Below are positions 1 through 8,033 of a stretch of 64,000 nucleotides of DNA, piece after piece (the first letter of the stretch is position 1; every line of letters begins with the position of its first letter). The stretch is from an uncultured Hyphomonadaceae bacterium (lineage in GTDB: Bacteria; Pseudomonadota; Alphaproteobacteria; Caulobacterales; Maricaulaceae). Under the pieces are notes generated by a model. It was not told the origin of the DNA. It did no database searches and saw nothing but the letters and a program-made list of their open reading frames with translations. A program made the translations under genes and the position numbers. Where the stretch lies: positions 1 through 64,000 of the forward strand of contig CAJXPX010000003.1 in assembly GCA_913058335.1 (NCBI GenBank), written 5' to 3'.

Positions 1-21
1 ATATTCGGTCTCCGGCAGGGG

Positions 22-55
22 GCCGACCCCGCGGGCTGTCCTACATTTTTTGTGG
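22..55 (+). repeat. Short repeat, copy 1
   Basis: This block starts GCCGACCCCGCGGGCTGTCC and continues with TACATTTTTTGTGG. A near copy lies on the minus strand at 26555-26586, where the tail is a perfect CCAC-T6-GTGG hairpin. The match covers about 32 bases with a few changes. Sharing between two non-coding regions suggests a dispersed element or a common RNA part. Its function is unknown. Confidence 0.45.
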
Positions 56-267
56 AAACCGTGAGAAGGCTCCGCACTGGATTGCGAGTGGGGAAAGACG
101 CTTGGGCGGCGGTATTTCCTTTACGTCATTACCCGGCCAAGCGCTCTGCATATCCTAAAGGGCAAAGTCGTGGAATGATGAGGGGGAGAAGCAAAAACAA
201 AAAAGCCCTCCCGCGAGGGGAAGGCTATATAGTTTGGTAAATGGTGTTAGACTTTGGAAAGTGCATG

Positions 268-306
268 GGTTGAGAGGCTTCTTATATTTAGCTTTTGGCC
301 AAATCT
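268..306 (+). repeat. Direct repeat, copy 1
   Basis: A 39-base block beginning GGTTGAGAGGCTTCT and ending TTTTGGCCAAATCT recurs at 445-483 with two differences. The bases before it also match (GTTAGACTT at 246 and at 423), so the repeated unit is about 60 bases with a period of 177. Confidence 0.75.
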
Positions 307-340
307 TTGGAATTAGCAAAGCGTTGATAAACTTCTGCGT

Positions 341-540
341 ATTTTGCTTTGGCAAAATCCTCCGAAGACGCGAAGTGACCATCATTGATACGGGGTATCA
401 ATGACAACGCAGCGCCGAAGTCGTTAGACTTCGGGTTTGGTACAGGTTGAGAGGCTTCTCATATTTGGCTTTTGGCCAAATCTATCGAAGAAATTCGGGA
501 AAGCGATTTTATCGCTTTAATGAAACGCGGCGCGTTTCAT
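341..540. repeat. Cluster of short perfect hairpins
   Basis: At least four perfect inverted repeats lie close together. They are 341-358 (7 bp stem), 382-404 (10 bp stem, loop GGG), 416-433 (7 bp stem, loop GTTA) and 500-518 (8 bp stem, loop TTT). A fifth, 520-540, is a 21-base near-perfect palindrome. None is followed by a clear T-run, so simple terminators do not explain them. The array ends just before the stop of the SpoIIAA-like gene at 548. Confidence 0.7.
445..483 (+). repeat. Direct repeat, copy 2
   Basis: Second copy of the 268-306 block. It contains the self-complementary TTTGGCCAAA at 471-480. Confidence 0.75.
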
Positions 541-547
541 CCCTCAC

Positions 548-1048
548 TTACACATTCACATTTTTCATTTTGAGGCTGTCCCATGGATTATCAGACTTTT
601 CTTCTTCGGCTTTATCATTGGACGCTTCGGGCTCATAGCCTTCGTCGCCTTCCTGAATCAGCGCTTCACCTTTCAGCCAACGCTCGGCCGGCGTCTCTTC
701 GTCCAGATCAAATGTGCGGACTTCAAGGCCGGGGATGACCGCGCCTTCGACCTTGGCAGAGTTGCGGAGGAACATGCTGTCGGTCATGAGCGCGCATTTC
801 TTGGCGGATTTGGAATGGCGAAGCACGGTGGCCACGCGTTTAAATTCGGCGCTGATCGCAGCCAGATCGTCAAATTCGCCTTGGGCCATATCAATCCGGA
901 GGTTAAAATCGTCATCCTCCGCGTCCAATTCATGGATCCAATCAAGACCTTGGGTCATCGATTCCGGCTTAATATTACCGGTGATACTCATGTGAACGAT
1001 TTTGTCTTCTAGTTTAAGTTCAAGATTCTCAGTGCTGAGAGGCGTCAT
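548..1048 (-). CDS. SpoIIAA-like (STAS-fold) protein
   Basis: A 166-residue acidic protein. The N-terminal ~120 residues resemble the SpoIIAA-like/STAS fold seen in small bacterial proteins of unknown role: a beta-rich start, a central acidic helix, and a conserved-looking ALMTDSMFLRN segment. The last ~35 residues are highly acidic and probably disordered. I chose the ATG at 1048 (MTPLSTENLE) because GGAGA lies about 11 bases upstream; a 20-residue longer start exists. No partner gene is adjacent, and the function is not known. Confidence 0.65.
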   Translation of the reverse strand: MTPLSTENLELKLEDKIVHMSITGNIKPESMTQGLDWIHELDAEDDDFNLRIDMAQGEFDDLAAISAEFKRVATVLRHSKSAKKCALMTDSMFLRNSAKVEGAVIPGLEVRTFDLDEETPAERWLKGEALIQEGDEGYEPEASNDKAEEEKSDNPWDSLKMKNVNV

Positions 1049-1213
1049 AAAAATTATTTCTCCATTAACAGATATTAAAACTATGGCCAAAGGGCCGGAA
1101 CGTTCCAAGAAAGAATCTCAGATGGAGCCCCTCTGTCCGCAGTTTTCTGTAAAATTGGGTTTTCTCCCGCGAGCATTCAAGATACTGGCGGCGGCACATA
1201 GAAGAGGTTAGCT

Positions 1214-1951
1214 ATGTCACATATTTACAGAATTGCCCTATATTTCGGTATGGGTTTGTTTCTATTGGCAGGCGCGAATACAGCGTTCGCCCAAAATACA
1301 AGCGGCGTTGTCGGCCCGACAGTTGACGAAGGCGAGAGCACGCTTGAATACCGTCTGGGCCTTGATCCGGAAAATTCCCGAGGCGAAACCGGGGTCGCGC
1401 AAAGACTCCATTATCAACGCTCCATCAATTCTGATCTCAGGTGGCGCGTCGTGGGACGGTTTCAAAAAACGGCAGAGTCGGATTTCGATTTCGACTACGT
1501 GCAAGCCGAATTGGTTTGGCAATTGAGTAATGACGATAAATCATATCAAAACGGGCTGCGATTTGACGCCCGGATTCGGGGCGACTCCCGGCCCGGACAG
1601 CTCGGTGTGAATTGGGCGCATCAATGGTCCTTTGGGCAGGGTTGGGAAATTCGCGGCGTGCTGAAATCAGAAGTTCAAATTGGCCAAGGCTCGGACGACA
1701 GTTTCAGCCTTGAAAGCCAGGCGCGGGTTCAGAAAAAGCTGCCCCAAGGACGGGCCATAGGAGTCAAAATGTTCAATAATTATGGCGACACGCACGATAT
1801 TCAACCCTTTGATCAACAGAGCCACGTCGCCGGCCCCTATCTAAGCACGCCCTTCATAGAAAAGCTCACACTCTCTACTGGCGTTTTATTTGGATTGACC
1901 GAAACATCACCCGACACGCAAATCCAGCTCTGGCTCACCCGGTCCTTTTAA
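1214..1951 (+). CDS. Predicted outer-membrane beta-barrel protein
   Basis: A 245-residue protein with a clear signal peptide ending ANTAFA-Q near residue 26. The mature part alternates polar and hydrophobic residues, is rich in W, Q, R and G, and ends in phenylalanine (TRSF), as expected for a beta-barrel assembled by BAM. An AGAGG ribosome-binding site sits just upstream of the ATG. No neighbour indicates a substrate. I cannot name a family, so the barrel assignment rests on composition and the C-terminal signature. Confidence 0.6.
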   Translation: MSHIYRIALYFGMGLFLLAGANTAFAQNTSGVVGPTVDEGESTLEYRLGLDPENSRGETGVAQRLHYQRSINSDLRWRVVGRFQKTAESDFDFDYVQAELVWQLSNDDKSYQNGLRFDARIRGDSRPGQLGVNWAHQWSFGQGWEIRGVLKSEVQIGQGSDDSFSLESQARVQKKLPQGRAIGVKMFNNYGDTHDIQPFDQQSHVAGPYLSTPFIEKLTLSTGVLFGLTETSPDTQIQLWLTRSF

Positions 1952-1984
1952 AAAAGCCGCCTCTCCAATAAAGGAAAAGCGGCT
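1950..1984 (-). terminator. Terminator-like hairpin after the DUF1328 gene
   Basis: Read on the minus strand, AGCCGC pairs with GCGGCT across an 18-base loop and is followed directly by TTTTT. It lies about 100 bases downstream of the DUF1328 mini-gene and next to the end of the barrel gene on the other strand. Confidence 0.5.
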
Positions 1985-2083
1985 AAACGGGTATAAATTC
2001 GCCCCGTTAAATCGGCTGTCTTGGCCCTGAAGGGAGGGACTCGAAGGGGAGTGAGCCCTGGGCTATCTGGCAGCCGAAGCTTG

Positions 2084-2239
2084 TTAAGCGCGGCCCTGTA
2101 AGAGGTGGACGAGCAGTAAAACAACAAATAGAATAATAAAGACGTAAAAGGCATACATGGCGATACCGCTCACTCCACCAAATCCAAGCGCCGCTGCGAT
2201 AAGGGCGACAACCAAACAAATAATTGCATAACGTAACAT
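2084..2239 (-). CDS. DUF1328 / YtjA-family small membrane protein
   Basis: A 51-residue protein starting [20 protein letters not shown]. It has two hydrophobic segments (about residues 4-22 and 27-47) joined by a GGVSGIA turn, the signature of the DUF1328/YtjA family of small inner-membrane proteins. A purine-rich GAGAGA lies upstream of the ATG. The gene stands alone, with a terminator-like hairpin downstream. The family's role is not well defined. Confidence 0.85.
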   Translation of the reverse strand: MLRYAIICLVVALIAAALGFGGVSGIAMYAFYVFIILFVVLLLVHLLQGRA

Positions 2240-2344
2240 AGGGTCTCTCTCCGTAAATAATGACCGAGACTTAATGTCTCTGTATCAAATAACGCAGCGA
2301 TGAAGAAAATAGTTCCGCATTGCCGAGTTTATAGGATCGGATTT

Positions 2345-2377
2345 CCGACTTTTATCGCGTTTTCCGATAAAAGTCGG
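2345..2377. repeat. 13-bp perfect inverted repeat at the HNH gene end
   Basis: CCGACTTTTATCG (2345-2357) and its exact reverse complement (2365-2377) flank a 7-base loop. The last codons of the HNH gene, including its stop, lie inside this hairpin. There is no clear T-run on the minus-strand downstream side, so it may protect the 3' end or be a palindromic repeat rather than a classic terminator. Confidence 0.65.
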
Positions 2378-2615
2378 GAGACTTTTCTTGAAGCCATTGA
2401 ACAAATGTTTCTATGTCGGGATGCCCTTTTAACGCCTCGATTGTGCCCAATCCCGCAAGATCCGTCCGCGAGAAAACCCTATGAATTTTACGGTGACAAA
2501 TGGGATGAATCTCGACGGTTTCCTTACCCCCTTTTGATTTGGGAATAACATGATGTTTCTCGGTTTTTGCCCCGAGTGGCCGGTCGCAAAGTGCGCAGAT
2601 CACTTGGTCATTCAT
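2352..2615 (-). CDS. HNH endonuclease-domain protein
   Basis: An 87-residue protein with a compact HNH fold. CALC near residues 8-11 is the first zinc knuckle, HHVIPKSKGG supplies the catalytic histidine pair, and HPICHRKIH completes the motif. The protein is short, as is usual for stand-alone HNH proteins in bacterial chromosomes. Its start overlaps the 3' end of the TlpA-like gene (2608-3201), so the two are probably co-transcribed. The cellular substrate is unknown; a restriction-type nuclease or an RNA/DNA repair role are both possible. Confidence 0.85.
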   Translation of the reverse strand: MNDQVICALCDRPLGAKTEKHHVIPKSKGGKETVEIHPICHRKIHRVFSRTDLAGLGTIEALKGHPDIETFVQWLQEKSPDFYRKTR

Positions 2616-3201
2616 TGGTAATCAGGTAATCGATAAGAGCGAGCGCTTCGGGGCTGTCCCACTCGGCCTCCCCAAGGAGCCGGGCGACTTCTTGACCAGA
2701 GCGGTCATAAAGAACCGTCGTTGGCAGGCCGGGCAATTGGAGCTTACCGTTAATTTGATACGTTTCGTCATGCCATGTCGGAAGAGCGTCAATGCCGTTT
2801 TTTTCGAAAAACTCCGTAATTTCTTCTTTTTTATTATCCAGACTGATGGTGACAACGTCAAAACTCTCCCCCCCTTTTAGGTTTTGCAGGCGATTAAGGG
2901 ACGGCATTTCAGCCACGCAAGGGGGACACCAAGTTGCCCAGGCATTTACCAAAATTACTTTCCCTCGATAATCAGACAGGCTCATTCTCTCTCCAGTGGT
3001 AGAGGAAAATGAGAAGTCAGGTTGCGGAGGCGGGGTCTCTAATGTTGTCAATTTCGATAGAGAAGCAACGGTGAACTGTTCCAATCCCGTTTTTGGCTTT
3101 TGACAGGATTGCACCACGACCCCAATAACGGCTAAGAGGCCGATGATCAGCAAGGCCCGGATGGCATTTCCAAGGGTGAAAAAAGAAGAGACAGAAGACA
3201 T
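2608..3201 (-). CDS. tlpA: TlpA-like membrane-anchored thioredoxin
   Basis: A 197-residue protein with an N-terminal hydrophobic anchor (about residues 14-32) followed by a cysteine that could also be a lipidation site. The thioredoxin fold contains ATWCPPC at about residues 88-94 and a cis-proline segment [11 protein letters not shown]. TlpA-type proteins reduce periplasmic disulfides, often for cytochrome oxidase assembly. Its ATG overlaps the argH start on the other strand, so each promoter would have to lie inside the other gene unless a shorter TlpA is made. I see no strong ribosome-binding site for this start. Confidence 0.85.
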   Translation of the reverse strand: MSSVSSFFTLGNAIRALLIIGLLAVIGVVVQSCQKPKTGLEQFTVASLSKLTTLETPPPQPDFSFSSTTGERMSLSDYRGKVILVNAWATWCPPCVAEMPSLNRLQNLKGGESFDVVTISLDNKKEEITEFFEKNGIDALPTWHDETYQINGKLQLPGLPTTVLYDRSGQEVARLLGEAEWDSPEALALIDYLITNE

Positions 3202-4609
3202 GAGCGAGCCTGTAAATCAGAATCCGAAAAAAGGCCAGACGATGTGGGGGGGGCGTTTCAGCGCACAACCCGGCGCTTTGATGCAAGCTATCAATGTTTG
3301 TATTGATTATGATCAAAAACTCGCCCCACAGGACATTCGCGGCTCCAAAGCCCACGCCTCCATGCTCGCCGCGCAAAAAATTATTACGCCAGAGGACTGC
3401 CAAGCCATTCACCAAGGGCTGGATGAAATTCTGGAAGAAATAGAATCCGGAACATTTCCGTTTAAGCCTGAACTTGAAGACATTCACCTCAATGTCGAAA
3501 ACCGATTGAAGGAAAAAATAGGAGAAGCTGCCGGGCGTCTACATACCGGACGTTCCAGAAACGACCAAGTTGCCACGGATTTCCGCCTCTGGGTACGCGA
3601 TTATTTGAATGTCTTTGAGGCCCTGCTAGTAAATTTGCAAAGCGCTCTACTGAGTCAGGCCGATGAGCACACTGACACGATCATGCCGGGATTTACGCAT
3701 TTACAAAGCGCCCAACCGGTGACATTCGGCCATCACATGATGGCCTATCTGGAAATGTTTGCGCGGGACCGATCCCGTTTTTCCGATTGCCGGAAGCGGA
3801 TGAATGAAAGCCCGCTCGGCGCTGCGGCTTTGGCCGGAACGCCTTATCCAATTGACCGCGACGCGACGACTAAAGCTTTGGGGTTTGACCGGCCAATGGC
3901 AAATTCTCTCGACGCTGTTTCAGCTCGCGATTTCGCTCTTGAAGCTCTCTCAGTGGCCAGTATTTGCGCCACGCATCTATCTCGCCTTTCAGAAGAAATT
4001 GTCATTTGGACCAGCGCACAGTTTCAATTCATTAGCCTATCTGATGAATTCACAACGGGCAGTTCTATTATGCCGCAAAAACGTAACCCCGACGCTGCGG
4101 AGTTGGTTCGAGCGAAAGTCGGACGAATTGTTGGCGCCCTCACCTCGTTGACCATCGTAATGAAAGGCCTTCCGCTCGCCTATTCAAAAGACATGCAAGA
4201 AGATAAAGAGCCCGTCTTTGATGCCTTTGAAGCATTGGAACTCGGACTCGCCGCCATGGCGGGTATGATCAGTGATATGACGCCGAATAAAGACAAACTG
4301 GCGGACGCTGCCGGCGCCGCATTCTCGACAGCGACGGACTTGGCGGATTGGCTTGTCATGTCTTTGAATATGCCGTTCCGCGATGCCCATCATGTGACGG
4401 GTCGCGTTGTTGCCTTGGCTGAAAAACAGGGAAAAACATTGGACGCAATGGAGCTGTCAGACTTACAAGCTGTTGAGCCGCGCATCACGGACGATATCTA
4501 CCGCGTTCTCTCGCCTCTGGCCTCGGCCAATAGCCGGACGAGCTATGGCGGCACCGCGCCGAGTGAAGTTCGAAAACAAGTGGAGCACTGGAAAAAAAAG
4601 TTAGGCTAA
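3200..4609 (+). CDS. argH: Argininosuccinate lyase
   Basis: A 469-residue enzyme of the fumarase/aspartase superfamily. It cleaves argininosuccinate to arginine and fumarate in the last step of arginine synthesis. Diagnostic segments are MWGGRF at the start, [22 protein letters not shown] (histidine region) and [11 protein letters not shown], the signature loop with the catalytic serine. I chose the ATG at 3200 rather than upstream codons because the purine-rich GAAGAGACAGAAG precedes it and the length then fits the family. The gene heads a typical alphaproteobacterial argH-lptM-lysA order that is interrupted here by three minus-strand loci. Confidence 0.97.
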   Translation: MSEPVNQNPKKGQTMWGGRFSAQPGALMQAINVCIDYDQKLAPQDIRGSKAHASMLAAQKIITPEDCQAIHQGLDEILEEIESGTFPFKPELEDIHLNVENRLKEKIGEAAGRLHTGRSRNDQVATDFRLWVRDYLNVFEALLVNLQSALLSQADEHTDTIMPGFTHLQSAQPVTFGHHMMAYLEMFARDRSRFSDCRKRMNESPLGAAALAGTPYPIDRDATTKALGFDRPMANSLDAVSARDFALEALSVASICATHLSRLSEEIVIWTSAQFQFISLSDEFTTGSSIMPQKRNPDAAELVRAKVGRIVGALTSLTIVMKGLPLAYSKDMQEDKEPVFDAFEALELGLAAMAGMISDMTPNKDKLADAAGAAFSTATDLADWLVMSLNMPFRDAHHVTGRVVALAEKQGKTLDAMELSDLQAVEPRITDDIYRVLSPLASANSRTSYGGTAPSEVRKQVEHWKKKLG

Positions 4610-4613
4610 GAAC

Positions 4614-4802
4614 TTATTTGTCTGACTTTGCAAGGCGCCCAGGCAATTCCGCCATAATCGCCCGTCTCTGCAACTCAGTATAAGAAAGCCAGCGCGCGAT
4701 TTCCTCGCGTGTTCGGCCGCAACCGACACATTCACCCTTTTCCAAATCTAATTCGCAGATAAGTTTACAAGGGCTGCTAATATTTTCGGACTGACGCAAC
4801 AT
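4614..4802 (-). CDS. DUF1289 family protein
   Basis: A 62-residue protein with the DUF1289 cysteine pattern: SPCKLICELD followed by GECVGCGRTREEIARW. This looks like a small metal-binding or Fe-S motif, although the family function is not established. The start codon at 4802 shares its A with the stop codon of the decayed gene upstream (TAATG), pointing to former translational coupling. The 3' end faces argH, 4 bases away. Confidence 0.85.
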   Translation of the reverse strand: MLRQSENISSPCKLICELDLEKGECVGCGRTREEIARWLSYTELQRRAIMAELPGRLAKSDK

Positions 4803-5316
4803 TATTTCGGCTCGTTTGAAAAAGGATGGCGGGGGAAGGTTTTTAAATAAATCGCAAAGCTCGCCAGCCAATGGAAACCAGAGTAATGCCTGTCCGACAC
4901 GGCGGCAACGCCAGTTTCCTCGTGCAAATTTGCGGAAGATATTAGAGCTGTATTACGGGGATTATTTTCCGCAAGCGACACTGCAATGTTTACTAGATTC
5001 CAAGGTCGAGGGAGATTGACTCCATCCAGATGCATAAGTTTTCCGTCGCTCGTATCTTTCACGACGCTAGGGCCTAGCCAATCTGATGACCCGTTTTCGG
5101 CAATATCGGGAATGTCTGAAGTCATTGCCATTTCGATACTTTTCGACTTTGCTTGGAAGGGTGCTTGAATGACAGGAGCCCTTTCTTCTTGGACATCTCG
5201 CATTGAACTATTTTGCACTGGTGCATCTAGCTAGGGAGCCGCAGAAATGTCCGAATTTGGTTCGGCGCATCCGCTAATAGATAAATAAATAGACAAAAAG
5301 ATAAAATTAATTTCAT
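4802..5316 (-). pseudogene. Decayed lipoprotein gene (frameshift plus amber stop)
   Basis: Reading on the minus strand from the ATG at 5316 gives a signal peptide, MKLILSFCLFIYL. The lipobox-like ISGCAEPNSD follows in a different frame, and that frame meets TAG before continuing as LDAPVQNSSMRD and about 130 more open residues to 4802. Restoring one frame and one sense codon would give a lipoprotein of about 170 residues. The downstream open part has no family I recognise. Sequencing error could mimic one lesion but is less likely to produce both. Confidence 0.55.
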
Positions 5317-5469
5317 GCCCCAGCCTTAAGCCTTCGGCAGTGTCTTGTAAATTATTCTACACTCGTCGCGACTATAGCCTCTTCTTCGTCAATCTCTTCA
5401 GAAGACATGTGAACTTCTTCGAAAAAAGTTTTTTTACAACATTCGAGTTTCATGCTTTTATTACTTTAA

Positions 5470-6291
5470 TCAGGATTCTGTCTCTTTACCCCATCCAAAC
5501 CGCCGCATCACCGATGGGCTTGGGACTGGCTGAAGATTATACGCCCCGCCCTTGACCACCAGTCCCTCAGCGCCCCAGTCCTCCATATTTTTAAATGAAA
5601 TGACGTAAAAGTCTTTGACCTTCTCACCTTTCATCAGTGTCTCTACACCGTCTAAAATGACGTAGGCTCGAAACGGCGTTGCCTTATCCTCATATTTGAC
5701 CGCCAAATAATCTGTATCAGGCATGAACATGGTAAGAGCGTTTGGTATCATTTTCTTATAGAAATTTTTCCCGTCTTTCGTCCCCTCTTTTAATTCCTCC
5801 ATGCTGTAGTGACCAGTACGGTTATGAAAAAAAGGCGATAACCCCATTTCGAAATATAATCCCTCATCATCGGCCGGACGGTCCGCACGTGTGGGGTCAT
5901 CTACACAAATTTCAGTTTCAGGATAGGCTCTTGCCGAGTCCATAAACCCTTCGATACGTCCGTCTTCTTTCGAAAATGGTAAATCTTTCACTGACCTTCC
6001 GGCTTCGCTCAGATAAAAACGTTCCGGCCAGACGCCGCCATCTTTGATCAAAAATCTTGGATCTATATCGACATCCACAACGTCGCGATACCTCTCCTCA
6101 ACTTCAGATAACTCATCAACGATTTTTATAGCCTTTTTTGTAGGCTGACAAAAAATCTCCCCTCTTTTCTCACCAGCAATTGCATTTTCTGGTGAAAGAA
6201 TGAGAAAAGCACACCCGACCAGAAATGAAGGACATATCACAGGATGGGATATAAGGTTTGGACCTCTCTCGAAATGTAAAATTTGTTTCAT
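5470..6291 (-). CDS. Hypothetical secreted protein
   Basis: A 273-residue protein. A hydrophobic stretch (about residues 20-38) ending ENAIAGEK suggests a signal peptide behind an unusually long, charged N-terminus, so the true start may be internal. The mature part is rich in D, E, K, F and Y with no repeats and only a few cysteines. I recognise no family. A run of several aspartates and glutamates around residues 130-145 could bind metal, but that is speculation. It lies divergent from lptM. Confidence 0.55.
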   Translation of the reverse strand: MKQILHFERGPNLISHPVICPSFLVGCAFLILSPENAIAGEKRGEIFCQPTKKAIKIVDELSEVEERYRDVVDVDIDPRFLIKDGGVWPERFYLSEAGRSVKDLPFSKEDGRIEGFMDSARAYPETEICVDDPTRADRPADDEGLYFEMGLSPFFHNRTGHYSMEELKEGTKDGKNFYKKMIPNALTMFMPDTDYLAVKYEDKATPFRAYVILDGVETLMKGEKVKDFYVISFKNMEDWGAEGLVVKGGAYNLQPVPSPSVMRRFGWGKETES

Positions 6292-6415
6292 ATTTTTGTA
6301 AAGGATTATCCCTTTCGCGTATGATAATGTCTTGTGTCTGGTCTATACATACAGACAGGCTGGACGTATGCTATATGAGCCCGTAACGACATTTTGCCGT
6401 CAAATAGGATCCGCT

Positions 6416-6661
6416 ATGCCCACTGTTCGTCGTAACAGCCTTACTACAGGTTTAACCCTTACCCTTATCTTAGGTTCCCTTGCCTTGACCGGATGCGGAA
6501 TTAAAGGGAGCCTGAAAACCCCGCCGCCCCTTTGGGGGGAAGCCCGAAATGAGGTTGGGAAAAAACCGAATGAAGGCAGCGTGATCAATGACAGTCCAAT
6601 TGACGACAAAGAAGACGATATTTTTGACGAAGACTATGTCGATGAGACGACGCCTTACTAA
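6416..6661 (+). CDS. lptM: LptM-like small lipoprotein
   Basis: An 81-residue lipoprotein. The signal peptide ends LALTGCGIKGSL, and CGxKGxL is the hallmark of the LptM (YifL) family, which stabilises the LptDE lipopolysaccharide translocon in enterobacteria. The remainder is acidic and low in complexity. AGGA lies 6 bases upstream of the ATG at 6416, which decides this start over an upstream in-frame ATG. It sits directly before lysA, the usual order. Confidence 0.85.
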   Translation: MPTVRRNSLTTGLTLTLILGSLALTGCGIKGSLKTPPPLWGEARNEVGKKPNEGSVINDSPIDDKEDDIFDEDYVDETTPY

Positions 6662-6688
6662 GCCGACAATGTAGAAAAGCCCCCTTTC

Positions 6689-7978
6689 ATGAGACATTTT
6701 GATTACCGAAACGGCGAGCTTTACGCCGAAGATGTGCCTTTGCGGGCTATTGCCGAAACAGTCGGCACGCCGGTTTATGTCTATTCAACGGCGACCTTTG
6801 AACGGCATTATTCAGTCTTTGCGGAGAGTTTTAAGGGCATAGACGCTCTGGTTGCCTATTCTGTGAAAGCCAATTCCAATATCGCTGTTTTAGCCACTTT
6901 GGCAAAACTCGGCGCCGGAGCTGATGTTGTAAGCGGCGGAGAGCTCGCGCGGGCCCTTCTGGCCGGAATTCCAGGTCATAAAATTGTTTTTTCAGGCGTT
7001 GGTAAAACGAAGACTGAAATGAGATCCGCATTACAGGCAAAAATTCGTGTTTTTAATGTCGAAAGCTTGGCCGAATTAGAGGCCTTGAACGAAGTTGCTG
7101 TGGAAATGGGCAAGACAGCCCCCATTGCCTTCCGAGTAAATCCCGATGTTACGGCCGGTGGACACGCAAAAATTTCTACGGGTAAAAAGGAAAATAAATT
7201 CGGCATTGCTTGGCCGTCAGCTGAGGCTGCTTATACACATGCCGCCTCTCTTCCTGGTATCGAAATCGTCGGGGTGGACGTTCATATCGGCAGCCAGATT
7301 GATCAACTCGCCCCGTTTGAGGCCGCTATTGGAAAAGTCGGAGGCCTGATTTCCCGATTGCGCGGAGCCGGTCACAAGATCAAGAGTTTTGATATTGGCG
7401 GCGGTCTCGGAATTCCTTACGGCGACAACGCTAAAACACCTCCTCCGCCCTCTGAATATGGTGCGCTCGTTAAACAGCTTACTCGGGATCTGGATGTTGA
7501 AATGATATTCGAACCGGGTCGCATGATAGCCGGTAATTCCGGCGTGCTCTTGTCAGAGGTACTTTACGTAAAAAACGGCGAAGACCGCGACTTTCTTATT
7601 ATTGACGCCGCAATGAATGACCTTTTGCGGCCGGCGCTTTATGACGCTTATCACGACATCGAACCTGTCAAAGCGCCTGGGTCAGATGCTAAAGAAGCAA
7701 TTTATGACGTTGTCGGGCCGATTTGTGAGAGCGGGGATACGTTTACAAAAGGACGAGACATGCCGGCTATGATGTCGGGCGATTTGGTCGTTTTACATTC
7801 TGCCGGAGCTTACGGAGCCGCGCAAAGCAGCCAGTATAACACCCGCCCTCTTACGCCTGAAGTAATGGTCAAGGGCGACAGATTCGAAGTCATTCGCGAG
7901 AGACCCAAAATCGAAGAAATCCTTAAATCCGAACGCTTACCGAGTTGGTTAAACCCTTCGCCGCAAGGCCAACTGTAG
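6689..7978 (+). CDS. lysA: Diaminopimelate decarboxylase
   Basis: A 429-residue fold-type III PLP enzyme that decarboxylates meso-diaminopimelate to lysine. AYSVKANSN near residue 55 carries the PLP lysine, and HIGSQI, GGGLGIPY and EPGRMI form the cofactor and substrate pocket. CESGDTF near the C-terminus supplies the active-site cysteine of the dimer interface. It follows lptM by 27 bases and probably shares its transcript. The precursor pathway gene dapF lies at 45758. Confidence 0.97.
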   Translation: MRHFDYRNGELYAEDVPLRAIAETVGTPVYVYSTATFERHYSVFAESFKGIDALVAYSVKANSNIAVLATLAKLGAGADVVSGGELARALLAGIPGHKIVFSGVGKTKTEMRSALQAKIRVFNVESLAELEALNEVAVEMGKTAPIAFRVNPDVTAGGHAKISTGKKENKFGIAWPSAEAAYTHAASLPGIEIVGVDVHIGSQIDQLAPFEAAIGKVGGLISRLRGAGHKIKSFDIGGGLGIPYGDNAKTPPPPSEYGALVKQLTRDLDVEMIFEPGRMIAGNSGVLLSEVLYVKNGEDRDFLIIDAAMNDLLRPALYDAYHDIEPVKAPGSDAKEAIYDVVGPICESGDTFTKGRDMPAMMSGDLVVLHSAGAYGAAQSSQYNTRPLTPEVMVKGDRFEVIRERPKIEEILKSERLPSWLNPSPQGQL

Positions 7979-8033
7979 CTTGGATGAAATTTAACGCGAC
8001 ACATAAAGTCACGGCATTATAGTCGTTTTAATT

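Larger units (their letters stand above)
1..547. other. Non-coding, hairpin-rich region
   Basis: I see no convincing coding sequence here; the short reading frames look non-conserved and have no good ribosome-binding sites. Bases 1-160 are GC-rich and look foldable (for example a stem around 92-116), so a structured RNA is possible, but I cannot assign a family. Bases 246-483 contain a direct repeat, and bases 341-540 contain a run of perfect short inverted repeats. Both are described separately. Confidence 0.5.

Noticed and set aside
1-160. Possible 6S, tmRNA, SRP or RNase P RNA
   Set aside because: The region looks structured, but I could not match the conserved core of any of these RNAs by eye. 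A covariance-model search would decide.
2040-2090. tRNA-like sequence near the DUF1328 gene
   Set aside because: No consistent cloverleaf or T-loop could be formed.
5352-5453. 33-codon acidic minus-strand frame (MKLECCKKTFFEEV...)
   Set aside because: No convincing ribosome-binding site or known family. It lies between a pseudogene and a hypothetical gene and may be chance.
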